Source of the DNA: Bacteroidetes bacterium HGW-Bacteroidetes-10
Lineage (GTDB): Bacteria; Bacteroidota; Bacteroidia; Bacteroidales; UBA932
NCBI GenBank assembly: GCA_002842695.1
Contig: PHDT01000003.1
Location: 20,243 to 84,242 of the forward strand
Reading direction: 5' to 3'
Length of the DNA stretch: 64,000 bases
This document shows positions 51,307-60,561 of the stretch, one piece after another (position 1 is the first letter of the stretch; each line of letters starts with the position of its first letter). Below the pieces are notes generated by a model. That model worked only from the letters and a program-made list of their open reading frames with translations. It was not told where the DNA came from and did no database searches. Position numbers and translations under genes: made by a program.

Positions 51307-53760
51307 ATGAGGTTTATGCTGCCAAAAAAGTTTTCGTTTACACTTGTACTCAGCCTTCTGCTGTATTCATTCAGTTTTGCCCAGAGTGCCCCTGCGGATA
51401 CCAGCTTTGTTGACGAGAGGGAGAAGCTTTACATTCACACAGACAGGGATGTCTACACATCCGGGGAAAAAATCTGGTTCAGGGGCTACCTCACCAACAG
51501 TAAATATAACTCTTCTGCACCGCTCAGTACATACATTTATGTTGAGCTCTATGCAGACACTCTGGTATCGCGCGTAAAAATCAGAAACACAGCAGAAGAG
51601 GGATATTCAGGCTATATTGAACTCAGTGACAGAATTGACCCGGGCAGTTATATCCTCAGGGGATATACCCGCAATATGGAGAACTACCCAAGGGAAGAGA
51701 TGTTCCACAAACGAATTGAAATAGTAAGCAAAAGGGCAAAACCAGTATTTGAAAGCATTACTGCTGCCGGCGAGTTTGACATTCAGTTTCTTCCCGAAAG
51801 TGGACATATGATCTCCTACCGCCCCTCAAAAGTTGCATTCAAGGCTGTGGGCAGCGACGGATTTGGAATAAAGGCCAGCGTTCTTCTCTACAACAGCTCA
51901 GACTCACTGCTTGGAATCTATGAGACAAGACACCGCGGCATGGGACTAATTAACATCCTCTCTGCCGATCCTCAGGGATACTATGCAATAGTAAGGGACT
52001 CTGCAGGAATAACAAAAAGGGTTAATCTCCCAAAAGTTGAAATCGCCGGGGCTACAATTGCCCTTACCAGAATAAATGACAGATTCTCCATAAAGGCCGA
52101 AATCTCTTCGGGCTATGCAGCAAGGCTCAGCGGAGGCAAAGGGGGTAATAAAGTATATCTGGAAATTAAAAACTCCTCTGAAACACTTTACAGAAAACAA
52201 ATTCAGAACGAATTCTCACAGCAGTCAATTACAGAAACAATACATCTTGCTCAGATGCCGGCCGGCGTAAACTCAATTCAGATTGTAACTGAAGATGGGA
52301 CAATTCTGGCAGAGAGACTCTTCTTTACCCGCAGTAAATTCAGGCCCCTGGTTTCAGTTAAACCGGATACTATATTCGATCTGCCAGTAAATACAGCCGG
52401 CAAAACGGTTTACAAAACAAGAGATTTTGTAAGGCTTGCCATTTCAGTCAAAGATACTGCCGGACGGGCTTTACCGGCAGAATTTTCACTGGCTGTAACA
52501 GATTCAGTTCTGGCACCTTTTAATATAAACAGGGATAATATTATGAGCCACCTTGAACTTTGCAGCGAACTAAAGGGCGAGGTTGAAGATCCCGGCTACT
52601 ATTTCAACAATCCCACTCAGGAGAGCGAACGCTACCTGGATATGCTCATGATGACTCAGGGCTGGCGTTGCCATTCGGTGAGCACAAAAGAGACCGGAAG
52701 AGAGTTCAGCATGAAGATATCCGGGTCTGTATCCGGACTCTTCAGAAAAGAGGCAAAGAAAACATATCTGATGGTGTTCTGCCCGGAGATTCAGCTTACC
52801 AATGCATTCTACCTGGACCAGATGAGTAAATTCACCATGGAGGGAATCCACTTTCCTGACAGCTCTAAGTTCCTTTTTGGAGTTGCGGGAAGGCAGGGAG
52901 GTCAGCTTTATGGCGTAAACATAGAAAAAGAACGATTCCCTGCATTTTCGTTTACAAACAAAAGACTTCCGCGGGGCAAGGAGAGAACTCTCATTTTAAG
53001 CGCTGCCAGTGAGCAGAGAGCAATTTCCGGGGAGTTCATGGACAGGAAACTTGAAGAGGCCATTGTTGTTGCTCCTGAAAAGACTATTCTCAAACCAAAA
53101 TACAACCCCTCTCCTTTTCTTCAGTCGTTCAGCAGAGGTCAGCTTAAAGAGCGCGAAGAGCTTCAGAATTACGACCAGATGCAATTGCAGGATTACCTGA
53201 TAGTAGCCTTCCCGGGACTTCATATTGAGGGGGACTCAATGGGTAACCGCAGACTTATTTCACCAAGAAATGTCTCTATGTCCGGACCGGGAGAGCCACA
53301 AATATATGTTGATGGTCTCAAGTGGGAGAGTACCTCACTTTTAGACCAGTACAGAATGACTGTTGAGGAGATAGAAAATGTTGCATACCTGAGCGGAACA
53401 GCAGGTTCTATGTACAATACGGTAGGTGGTGTAATTCTTATCACCAGCAGAAAAACAGGAAAATTTCTTGAGAAAACTGTACCCAATGTTGCAAGGGTTA
53501 CCCCACTGGGCTATCAGAAGAGCGTTAAATTTTATGCACCCAAATATGAAAACCATGTTCAGCGCAATAATCCTCTCAAAGACCTTCGCACAACACTGTA
53601 CTGGAATCCTTCAGTAAAGACAGATTCAGACGGAGTCGCCAGAATTGAGTTCTACACAACAGACAGAAGTGGCACCATGAATATTGATATTCAAGGAATA
53701 ACAGCCACCGGCGAGCCGATGGCCGGAAAATGGTCCTTTGATGTAAAGCGGGTTAATTAA
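51307..53760 (+). CDS. MG2 / TonB-plug domain surface protein
   Basis: 817 residues with signal peptide (ending SFAQ). An N-terminal macroglobulin-like MG2 domain (KLYIHTDRDVYTSGEKIWFRGYL) and further beta-sandwich segments. Near residues 620-720 comes a TonB-receptor-plug-like region (QLQDYLIVAFPGLHIEG, then MTVEEIENVAYLSGTAGSMYNTVGGVILITS), and the C-terminus returns to an A2M-like sandwich (RTTLYWNPSVKTDSDGVA). There is no 22-strand barrel, so it is not a transporter by itself. This mix is widespread in Bacteroidota; function unknown. Confidence 0.85.
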   Translation: MRFMLPKKFSFTLVLSLLLYSFSFAQSAPADTSFVDEREKLYIHTDRDVYTSGEKIWFRGYLTNSKYNSSAPLSTYIYVELYADTLVSRVKIRNTAEEGYSGYIELSDRIDPGSYILRGYTRNMENYPREEMFHKRIEIVSKRAKPVFESITAAGEFDIQFLPESGHMISYRPSKVAFKAVGSDGFGIKASVLLYNSSDSLLGIYETRHRGMGLINILSADPQGYYAIVRDSAGITKRVNLPKVEIAGATIALTRINDRFSIKAEISSGYAARLSGGKGGNKVYLEIKNSSETLYRKQIQNEFSQQSITETIHLAQMPAGVNSIQIVTEDGTILAERLFFTRSKFRPLVSVKPDTIFDLPVNTAGKTVYKTRDFVRLAISVKDTAGRALPAEFSLAVTDSVLAPFNINRDNIMSHLELCSELKGEVEDPGYYFNNPTQESERYLDMLMMTQGWRCHSVSTKETGREFSMKISGSVSGLFRKEAKKTYLMVFCPEIQLTNAFYLDQMSKFTMEGIHFPDSSKFLFGVAGRQGGQLYGVNIEKERFPAFSFTNKRLPRGKERTLILSAASEQRAISGEFMDRKLEEAIVVAPEKTILKPKYNPSPFLQSFSRGQLKEREELQNYDQMQLQDYLIVAFPGLHIEGDSMGNRRLISPRNVSMSGPGEPQIYVDGLKWESTSLLDQYRMTVEEIENVAYLSGTAGSMYNTVGGVILITSRKTGKFLEKTVPNVARVTPLGYQKSVKFYAPKYENHVQRNNPLKDLRTTLYWNPSVKTDSDGVARIEFYTTDRSGTMNIDIQGITATGEPMAGKWSFDVKRVN

Positions 53761-53771
53761 ACAGGCTAAGG

Positions 53772-55559
53772 TTAGTCAAGCTTAAGAACAGCCATAAAGG
53801 CGCTTTGCGGCACCTCAACATTGCCTACCTGGCGCATTCTCTTCTTACCCTTCTTCTGCTTTTCAAGCAGCTTTCTCTTACGGCTTATATCACCCCCGTA
53901 ACACTTGGCAGTTACATCCTTGCGGACAGCCTTTACTGTTTCGCGGGCAATAATTTTTGCCCCAATAGCTGCCTGTATGGCGATATCAAACTGCTGGCGT
54001 GGTATAAGCTCCTTTAGCTTTTCGCACATTCTGCGGCCAAAGTCATATGCATGATCCTTGTGAATAAGACTTGAAAGCGCATCCACAGGCTCTGAGTTTA
54101 GAAGAATATCGAGTTTCACCAGATCTGCCTCCTTGTATCCTACGACATGGTAGTCAAACGAAGCGTAGCCGCGGGAAACAGATTTAAGCTTATCGTAAAA
54201 GTCAAATACAATCTCTGCAAGAGGCATCTCAAAATTGAGCTCCACCCTCTCGCTTGTGAGGAAGTGCTGGCTCAGGAGAACTCCTCTCTTGTCAAGACAG
54301 AGTTTCATAATTACCCCAAAATATTCAGACTTGGAGATAATCTGCGCACGGATATATGGCTCCTCAATATAGTCGATAAGTGTAGGAGATGGAAGACCCG
54401 ACGGGTTGTGAACATCGTTCATCTCTCCCTGAGTTGTATAAACCTTGTATGAAACGTTGGGAACAGTTGTGATGACATCCATGTCAAACTCCCTGTAGAG
54501 ACGCTCCTGAACAATTTCAAGGTGCAGAAGACCCAGGAATCCGCAGCGGAAACCAAAGCCCAGAGCCAGTGAAGACTCCGGCTCAAATACCAGGGAGGCA
54601 TCGTTAAGCTGAAGCTTCTCAAGCGAAGCTCGCAAATCTTCATATTCGTCTGCCTCAACAGGATATACGCCCGCAAAGACCATCGGCTTAACCTCCTCAA
54701 AACCGGCAATTGATGTTTTGCAGGGGTTGTTAATATGTGTGATTGTGTCTCCTACATTAACCTCTTTTGCAGTCTTGATTCCTGAAATTATATAGCCCAC
54801 ATCTCCGGTGGTAACCTCTCCTGTTGGAACCATTTTCAGGCGAAGCAATCCTACCTCATCTGCCTCATACTCTTTGCCTGTATTGAAAAACTTTACCTTG
54901 TCTCCTTTTTTTATCGAGCCATTCTCTACCTTGAAGTATGCAATAATCCCCCTGAAGGAGTTAAATACAGAGTCAAAAATAAGGGCCTGAAGCGGTGCAT
55001 TGGGGTCGCCTTTAGGGGCCGGAACGCGGGTAATAATCGCCTCCAGAATCTCCTCCACACCCACTCCTGTCTTTCCGCTCGCCAGGAGAATCTCTTCGTC
55101 CTTACATCCAAGAAGATCTATGATCTGCTCCTTAACAGAGTCAATCATAGCGGCATCCATATCAATTTTATTGAGAACCGGTATTATTTCAAGATCGTGA
55201 TTAAGAGCAAGATAGAGATTTGAAATTGTCTGCGCCTGTATTCCCTGAGTTGCATCTACTACCAGAAGAGCCCCTTCGCAAGATGCAATTGCCCTTGAAA
55301 CTTCATAAGAAAAGTCTACGTGGCCGGGAGTATCAATAAGGTTAAGTGTGTAACTTTCACCGTTTCTAATGTAGTCCATCTGGATAGCGTGGCTCTTGAT
55401 TGTGATCCCCTTCTCTTTTTCGAGATCCATCGAATCGAGCACCTGCGCCTCCATATCCCTTGCGGCAAGAGTATGTGTAAACTCCAACAGCCTGTCTGCC
55501 AGGGTGCTTTTACCGTGGTCAATATGTGCAATAATACAAAAATTCCTAATCTGCTTCAT
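53772..55559 (-). CDS. lepA: Elongation factor 4 (LepA)
   Basis: Ribosomal GTPase that back-translocates or aids 30S assembly. P-loop AHIDHGKS at residues 11-18, switch [11 protein letters not shown]4 NKID, and the LepA-specific C-terminal domain ([20 protein letters not shown] in segments). 595 residues, normal. Start set at 55559 ([16 protein letters not shown]); a nine-codon upstream extension would run across its own -7 box. Confidence 0.97.
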   Translation of the reverse strand: MKQIRNFCIIAHIDHGKSTLADRLLEFTHTLAARDMEAQVLDSMDLEKEKGITIKSHAIQMDYIRNGESYTLNLIDTPGHVDFSYEVSRAIASCEGALLVVDATQGIQAQTISNLYLALNHDLEIIPVLNKIDMDAAMIDSVKEQIIDLLGCKDEEILLASGKTGVGVEEILEAIITRVPAPKGDPNAPLQALIFDSVFNSFRGIIAYFKVENGSIKKGDKVKFFNTGKEYEADEVGLLRLKMVPTGEVTTGDVGYIISGIKTAKEVNVGDTITHINNPCKTSIAGFEEVKPMVFAGVYPVEADEYEDLRASLEKLQLNDASLVFEPESSLALGFGFRCGFLGLLHLEIVQERLYREFDMDVITTVPNVSYKVYTTQGEMNDVHNPSGLPSPTLIDYIEEPYIRAQIISKSEYFGVIMKLCLDKRGVLLSQHFLTSERVELNFEMPLAEIVFDFYDKLKSVSRGYASFDYHVVGYKEADLVKLDILLNSEPVDALSSLIHKDHAYDFGRRMCEKLKELIPRQQFDIAIQAAIGAKIIARETVKAVRKDVTAKCYGGDISRKRKLLEKQKKGKKRMRQVGNVEVPQSAFMAVLKLD

Positions 55560-55564
55560 GGCTG

Positions 55565-55610
55565 CAAAGATAAAAATATTTAACAAATGCGGCAGAATGG
55601 TTTATCTTTG
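55565..55610. promoter_or_regulatory. Divergent -7 boxes of lepA and transketolase
   Basis: Minus strand TATCTTTG (55565-55572) ends 5 bp before the lepA ATG, so lepA mRNA is predicted leaderless. Plus strand TATCTTTG (55603-55610) precedes the transketolase ATG by 24 bp. Identical boxes on the two strands. Confidence 0.6.
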
Positions 55611-55634
55611 TCAATTAGTATTAAACAGATAATA

Positions 55635-56480
55635 ATGATAAATAACTATTCTTTAAGCGACATCTCTTCACAGGTGCGAAGAGACATAGTCCGCATGGTG
55701 AATATGGCTGCCTCCGGACACCCGGGCGGATCGCTCAGCAGCACAGACATACTTACTGTATTGTTTTTCTCTGAGATGAATCATGACCCCAAGGAGTGGA
55801 GAAGGGACGGAAAAGGAAAAGATATGTTCTTCCTTTCTGCCGGTCATCTTTCACCGGTTTTTTACAGTGTGCTTGCAAGAAGCGGATACTTTCCGGTAAG
55901 CGAACTTGCATCATTCCGCAAACAGGGTTCAAGACTTCAGGGGCACCCCTCTGTAGAGAGAGGTCTGCCGGGAGTTCATGTAGCATCAGGATCACTTGGG
56001 CAGGGGTTGTCTGTAGCCTGCGGAGCAGCAATAACAAAAAGGCTCAGCGGTGAGGAGAATTTCGTATATGTTCTTTGCGGAGATGGAGAGAGCGAAGAGG
56101 GACAGATCTGGGAAGCAGCAATGTTTGCAGCTCACAACAAACTAAGCAGGCTAATTGCAATAACAGACTGGAATGGTCAGCAGATAGACGGACCAACAGA
56201 TTCAGTAATGAGTCTGGGAGACCTGGAGGCAAAATGGAAAGCATTTGGCTGGGAGGTAATTGTAGCAGACGGACATGACCTTGATGCAATTTCTGCTGCA
56301 TACAAACAAGCTAAGGCCGGTTCTCAGAACGGAAAGCCAAAGATGATTCTTATGAAGACTCATATGGGAATGAATGTTGACTTCATGCAGGGAACTCACC
56401 ACTGGCACGGCAAAGCGCCAAATGCAGATCAGACAGCTAACGCACTTTCACAACTGAAGGAAACTATAGGAGATTTTTAA
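55635..56480 (+). CDS. Transketolase, N-terminal (TPP-binding) subunit
   Basis: 281 residues forming the pyrophosphate-binding half of transketolase. The thiamine diphosphate motif starts GDGESEEGQIWEA and ends with the asparagine of ITDWNGQQ. ASGHPGGSLSSTDIL is the substrate-site block. The ATG at 55635 was chosen over an upstream start because the longer version includes the promoter. The C-terminal subunit gene follows after 2 bp. Together they act in the non-oxidative pentose phosphate pathway. Confidence 0.94.
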   Translation: MINNYSLSDISSQVRRDIVRMVNMAASGHPGGSLSSTDILTVLFFSEMNHDPKEWRRDGKGKDMFFLSAGHLSPVFYSVLARSGYFPVSELASFRKQGSRLQGHPSVERGLPGVHVASGSLGQGLSVACGAAITKRLSGEENFVYVLCGDGESEEGQIWEAAMFAAHNKLSRLIAITDWNGQQIDGPTDSVMSLGDLEAKWKAFGWEVIVADGHDLDAISAAYKQAKAGSQNGKPKMILMKTHMGMNVDFMQGTHHWHGKAPNADQTANALSQLKETIGDF

Positions 56481-56482
56481 GC

Positions 56483-57439
56483 ATGAGAGAGAAATTCGAA
56501 AATACAGGAAATAAAGATACCCGCTCAGGTTTTGGTGCGGGGCTTCTGGAGGCTGGAAGAAAGAATCCGGAGATTGTTGCACTTTGCGCAGACCTTACAG
56601 GTTCACTCAAAATGGATGCTTTTGCGGCTGAGTTTCCCCAAAGATTCATTCAGTGCGGAATTGCTGAGGCAAACATGATTGGAACAGCTGCAGGGCTTGC
56701 TGTTACAGGCAAGGTTCCCTATGTGGGTTCATTCGCCGGTTTTGTAACAGGCAGGGTTTACGATCAGGTTCGCCAGACAGTTGCCTATTCAGATACAAAT
56801 GTTAAGATTTGCGCATCGCATGCCGGAATTACCCTGGGTGAAGATGGTGCAACCCACCAGATTATGGAGGATATAGGGCTAATGAGGATGCTGCCAAACC
56901 TTACTGTAATTAATCCTTGTGACTATAACCAGACTAAAGCAGCGGCCATTGCAATTGCAGATCTTCACGGACCGGTATATCTCCGCTTTGGAAGGCCGTC
57001 TGTTCCAAATTTCACTCCGGCAGATCAGAAATTTGAGATTGGAAAGGCAGTGAAGCTTATTGAAGGCAGTGATGTTACAATTTTTGCCACTGGTCATCTG
57101 GTGTGGGAGGCAATTACAGCTGCCGGGCTACTTGAAAAAGAGGGCATAAGTGCAGAGGTAATAAATATCCACACGATTAAACCTTTGGACACAAAAGCAG
57201 TCATAGAATCAGTTGCCAGAACAGGCGCGGCTGTAACTGCAGAAGAGCACCTCATAGCAGGCGGAATGGGAGAACTAATCTCAGGATTGCTTGCAAGAGA
57301 ACTTCCTTCTCCGCTTGAATTTGTGGCAGTGGACGACCTCTTTGGACAGAGCGGAGACCCTGCAGAACTCATGAAGCTTTACAAGCTGGATGCACAACAT
57401 ATTGTGCTGGCTGCGAAGAAGGCGATATCACGCAAGTAG
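56483..57439 (+). CDS. Transketolase, C-terminal (pyrimidine-binding) subunit
   Basis: 318 residues: Pyr domain with the catalytic-type glutamate region (CGIAEANMIGTAAGLA) and C-terminal domain (ITAAGLLEKEGISAEVINIHTIKPLD). Natural two-polypeptide transketolases are common in Bacteria and Archaea; both halves here have their own start and complete domains, so this is not a frameshift. Confidence 0.94.
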   Translation: MREKFENTGNKDTRSGFGAGLLEAGRKNPEIVALCADLTGSLKMDAFAAEFPQRFIQCGIAEANMIGTAAGLAVTGKVPYVGSFAGFVTGRVYDQVRQTVAYSDTNVKICASHAGITLGEDGATHQIMEDIGLMRMLPNLTVINPCDYNQTKAAAIAIADLHGPVYLRFGRPSVPNFTPADQKFEIGKAVKLIEGSDVTIFATGHLVWEAITAAGLLEKEGISAEVINIHTIKPLDTKAVIESVARTGAAVTAEEHLIAGGMGELISGLLARELPSPLEFVAVDDLFGQSGDPAELMKLYKLDAQHIVLAAKKAISRK

Positions 57440-57454
57440 ACTGAAAAACAAAAC

Positions 57455-57997
57455 ATGAGCGATAAGGAACTCCTGGAACTATACCGCGAGGAAGGCAAGC
57501 AACATTATGCCTTCAACCTTATCGTTAAAGCATACGGAGAGAGGCTGTACTGGCATCTCAGAAAACTGGTCGCATCGCATGACGATGCAAATGACCTTCT
57601 TCAAAATTCTTTTGTAAAGGCATGGGACGCCCTTCCTGAGTTCAGGGAGGAGTCTCGTCTTTATACATGGATGTACAGGATTGCGACAAACGAAGCACTT
57701 ACCTTTCTGAAGAGAAAAAAGGCCAGGGCATTTCTGTCTCTTACAGACTACTCAAAGCAACTTGAGAACAAACTTGAAGCCGACCCCTATTTTAACGGTG
57801 ATGCTACTCAGAAGGCGCTTCATAAGGCCATACTTAAGCTGCCGGAGAAGCAAAGGGTTGTCTTTAATATGAGATATTTTGACGAAATGAAATATGAAGA
57901 AATTTCTGAAGTTCTTGGCACCTCAGTGGGTGCTCTCAAGGCTTCATATCACCACGCATTTCAAAAAATTCAGGTCAGTTTGCAGGAGCTGCTTTAA
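57455..57997 (+). CDS. ECF-type RNA polymerase sigma factor
   Basis: 180 residues with sigma region 2 (SHDDANDLLQNSFVKAWDALPEFREESRLYTWMYRIATNEA, seen across residues 40-80) and region 4 (LPEKQRVVFNMRYFDEMKYEEISEVLGTSVGALKASYHHAF split over residues 128-170). Starts the three-gene unit sigma factor, single-pass membrane protein, exported protein, 15 bp behind transketolase. Confidence 0.93.
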   Translation: MSDKELLELYREEGKQHYAFNLIVKAYGERLYWHLRKLVASHDDANDLLQNSFVKAWDALPEFREESRLYTWMYRIATNEALTFLKRKKARAFLSLTDYSKQLENKLEADPYFNGDATQKALHKAILKLPEKQRVVFNMRYFDEMKYEEISEVLGTSVGALKASYHHAFQKIQVSLQELL

Positions 57998-58027
57998 TCC
58001 TTTTTAGATTTTTATAGTCAAAGATAT

Positions 58028-58447
58028 ATGAAACAAAATTTAAACATAGACCAGCCTCATTTGAAAGAGAACCCCTATACGGTTCCCGAGGGTTACTTCT
58101 CTGCAATGCAGGCCGAGGTCTCAGACAAGGTTTCGGCAAGAGTTCAGAAGCCGGGATTTTGGGTTCTGGCAAAGCCTCAGATTGCACTTGTTTCTACTTT
58201 CGCAATCATTTTTTTAATTGCTTTTGCAACAATAAAGATATTCTCACCTGGTGATGAGAGTCTCAGAAATGAAACTTTTGCCACGGGATCTGAGTACATT
58301 GACGGACACTACATAGAAAGCAACTTTGTTGATTTCTACGACACAACATCAGATTCAACTGTCGGAGAAGAGCAGATTGACCCGGAGGAGATAGTCGAAT
58401 ACCTCAGCTCAAGTACTGGATTAATTTATTTAGCATCACTTGAATAA
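58028..58447 (+). CDS. Single-pass membrane protein, probable anti-sigma partner
   Basis: 139 residues: a cytoplasmic N-terminus (KENPYTVPEGYFSAMQAEVSDK), one transmembrane helix (about residues 55-74), and an acidic extracytoplasmic tail. The TVPEGYF segment is common in Bacteroidota proteins paired with ECF sigma factors. Anti-sigma function is inferred from context and topology; no zinc-binding HxxxCxxC motif is seen. Confidence 0.7.
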   Translation: MKQNLNIDQPHLKENPYTVPEGYFSAMQAEVSDKVSARVQKPGFWVLAKPQIALVSTFAIIFLIAFATIKIFSPGDESLRNETFATGSEYIDGHYIESNFVDFYDTTSDSTVGEEQIDPEEIVEYLSSSTGLIYLASLE

Positions 58448-58456
58448 TCAATTGTC

Positions 58457-59011
58457 ATGAAAAAGATTATAATTCTATTAACAGCAATCTTACTCTACAC
58501 GTCTGCAAATGCGCAAATGAGCTCTTCTGAGCCTCAGGAGAGAAGCAACATGCCTGCAGAGAGAACTCACATAATGGGCTCCCGCGATATTAATCAGAAG
58601 GGACAGTCTCGTTATGAACAAATTCAGAGTTCCAAGATAGCTTTCTTCACAACAGAGCTCGAACTTACTCCAAAGGAGGCAGAAGATTTCTGGCCGGTTT
58701 ATAACAAATACTGGAAAGAGCGCGAAACAGCATACAGGAAAATTCAGAGTAACCTAAAGATGATTACAAAGGCTGTTACCGGAGAAACAAAGGTTACAGA
58801 TTCTGAGCTCAGGGATTTAACAGAAAATTATGTAAGTGGTTTTTCTGCAGAGGGCGAAATTCAGAAAGCTTACTTTACAGAATTTTCAAGAATTCTTCCT
58901 CTTCGAAAGGTTGCAAAACTTTACAGGGCAGAGGAGATGTTCCGCGTGAAAATGATACATCAGCTCCGTAAAGGTGGTGGAGGTTCCGGCCCTGGCCCAA
59001 TGAACAGATAA
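58457..59011 (+). CDS. Exported helical protein, unknown (Spy/CpxP-like context)
   Basis: 184 residues with signal peptide (ending ANAQ). The core LTPKEAEDFWPVYNKYWKERE is a frequent motif in small helical Bacteroidota periplasmic proteins and loosely recalls the LTxxQ proteins Spy/CpxP. Glycine/proline-rich C-terminus. Third gene of the sigma cassette, so possibly its stress-response output or sensor. Function not established. Confidence 0.7.
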   Translation: MKKIIILLTAILLYTSANAQMSSSEPQERSNMPAERTHIMGSRDINQKGQSRYEQIQSSKIAFFTTELELTPKEAEDFWPVYNKYWKERETAYRKIQSNLKMITKAVTGETKVTDSELRDLTENYVSGFSAEGEIQKAYFTEFSRILPLRKVAKLYRAEEMFRVKMIHQLRKGGGGSGPGPMNR

Positions 59012-59076
59012 TCACCCCAAAAGATTTAAAAAATATCGGCATCGCCAGCCGGTTTGTACTGACCCCCAAGTCCAAG

Positions 59077-59919
59077 TTAGAATTTTAGGTAGAGATCGCC
59101 GGTTATCCGGCGATACTCGTTTGTATAGGGTCCTCCGGCAATCTCCTGAATAGCGATTGTCTCCACGGAAGCCTCCGTTGCAGCTACCGCTGCACCTCCG
59201 GCCGCAGCCCGTTTCTCAAACTCCAGCATTACCCTCTTTACCTTACCTCCTCTTACAGTTTCAACTTTGCACATCTTCACAAGGGCAAGGCTACTCCTCT
59301 TTGCTGTTAAAGCAAATTGCATCCCCTCTTCAAATGGCAGAATAACAGAGAGTATTCCGCCTTCACAAAGCAGTTCACAGGAGCCTGATATGATTGTATC
59401 AAAGGGCAGGTCATCTGTATGCCTCGCGGAACTTCTTCGCGGGCAGGGCGCCTTAAGGGAGTTGTTAAAATAGGGTGGATTGGTTGCAATGAGGCTGAAT
59501 GTTCCCCTCTTCTCCTTAGCGACAAGCTCAGAAAAGGAGAGAGAATCGGCCTTTAAATATTTACTCCACGGAGAGGCGGCAAAATTGAACCCGGCCTCTG
59601 CAGCTGAGGGTTCATCCGGGTCGATTCCAAGGATTTCTACGGGAGGGTGGGCTGGTACCGTATCCTTGTGCTGAAAAAGGTCTGGATTTGAGGCGGCCAG
59701 TCGCTGGGCAATTATAAGTGCAATCACTCCGGTACCTGTTCCCAGATCAAGAATTCTCAGTTTATGAGATACAATAACAGGGTTAGTATGGGTCTCTGAT
59801 TCAGCAGCGGACAGGCGAGGCGCAGAAAGCCATGCACCAAGGAGAACACCGTCTGTATTCACCTTCATTGCACTTTTGGATTGCCTTACGCAGAATTGTT
59901 TAAAGCAGAAACTCTCCAT
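59077..59919 (-). CDS. TrmN6/YfiC-like tRNA methyltransferase
   Basis: 280 residues. SAM motif [17 protein letters not shown], catalytic NPPYF motif for adenine-N6 methylation, and the N-terminal [14 protein letters not shown] block diagnostic for tRNA1(Val) A37 N6-methyltransferases. It is about 35 residues longer than E. coli YfiC through two insertions, near residues 38-50 ([14 protein letters not shown]) and near 235-260 (an Ala-rich stretch). The start overlaps the LolD-like gene end by 20 bp. Confidence 0.85.
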   Translation of the reverse strand: MESFCFKQFCVRQSKSAMKVNTDGVLLGAWLSAPRLSAAESETHTNPVIVSHKLRILDLGTGTGVIALIIAQRLAASNPDLFQHKDTVPAHPPVEILGIDPDEPSAAEAGFNFAASPWSKYLKADSLSFSELVAKEKRGTFSLIATNPPYFNNSLKAPCPRRSSARHTDDLPFDTIISGSCELLCEGGILSVILPFEEGMQFALTAKRSSLALVKMCKVETVRGGKVKRVMLEFEKRAAAGGAAVAATEASVETIAIQEIAGGPYTNEYRRITGDLYLKF

Positions 59920-60553
59920 CTTTCATTTCAAGAACACGATCGCTCATTGCTGCAAGATCTCTGTCGTGAGTAACTATTACTATGGTTTGCCCGTACTTTT
60001 CCCTGAGGTCAAAGAAGAGCTTGTGAATCTCCTGTTTGGTAACTGTGTCCAGATTACCGGATGGTTCATCTGCAAGCAGAACACTCGGATTGTTTATCAG
60101 TGCCCGCGCAATTGCCACTCTCTGCTGCTCTCCGCCGCTCAGTTCAGAAGGCTTATGTGTAAGCCTCTCTTTGAGACCTAGAAAAGTGAGCAGATCTGTG
60201 GCTCTCTCCCTTGCTCTCCCCATACTCTCCTTTGCAATTAAAGCAGGTATGGCTACATTTTCAAGAGCTGTAAACTCCGGCAGCAAGTGGTGAAACTGAA
60301 ATACAAACCCAATTTTCTTGTTTCTGAAATCTGCCAGAGCATTTGATCCCATTGAGAAGAGATCTGTTCCGTCAATAGAAACGGCACCTGTGTCCGGTCT
60401 GGACAAGGTACCAAGAATTTGGAGCAAGCTCGACTTTCCAGCCCCGCTTGCTCCAACAATACTTAGTACTTCTGCCTCCTTAGCCTCGAAATTTATTCCT
60501 TTGAGAACCAGAAGGCTTCCGTATGATTTTTTAATATCGGTCGCCTTTATCAT
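59900..60553 (-). CDS. ABC transporter ATPase, LolD-like
   Basis: 217 residues with Walker A GASGAGKS (34-41), signature LSGGEQQR, Walker [13 protein letters not shown]. Sequence and length match the LolD/MacB group, which powers release of lipoproteins from the inner membrane. No LolC/LolE permease gene is adjacent, so the partner is elsewhere. It lies 8 bp after the EF-G2-like gene on the same strand. Confidence 0.88.
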   Translation of the reverse strand: MIKATDIKKSYGSLLVLKGINFEAKEAEVLSIVGASGAGKSSLLQILGTLSRPDTGAVSIDGTDLFSMGSNALADFRNKKIGFVFQFHHLLPEFTALENVAIPALIAKESMGRARERATDLLTFLGLKERLTHKPSELSGGEQQRVAIARALINNPSVLLADEPSGNLDTVTKQEIHKLFFDLREKYGQTIVIVTHDRDLAAMSDRVLEMKDGEFLL

Positions 60554-60561
60554 TAATAAAA

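Noticed and set aside
55560..55586. Upstream in-frame start for lepA
   Set aside because: It would translate across the TATCTTTG promoter box; the family starts at [16 protein letters not shown].
55635..57439. Transketolase broken by a frameshift
   Set aside because: Each half is complete with its own start and the two-subunit form is common and natural.
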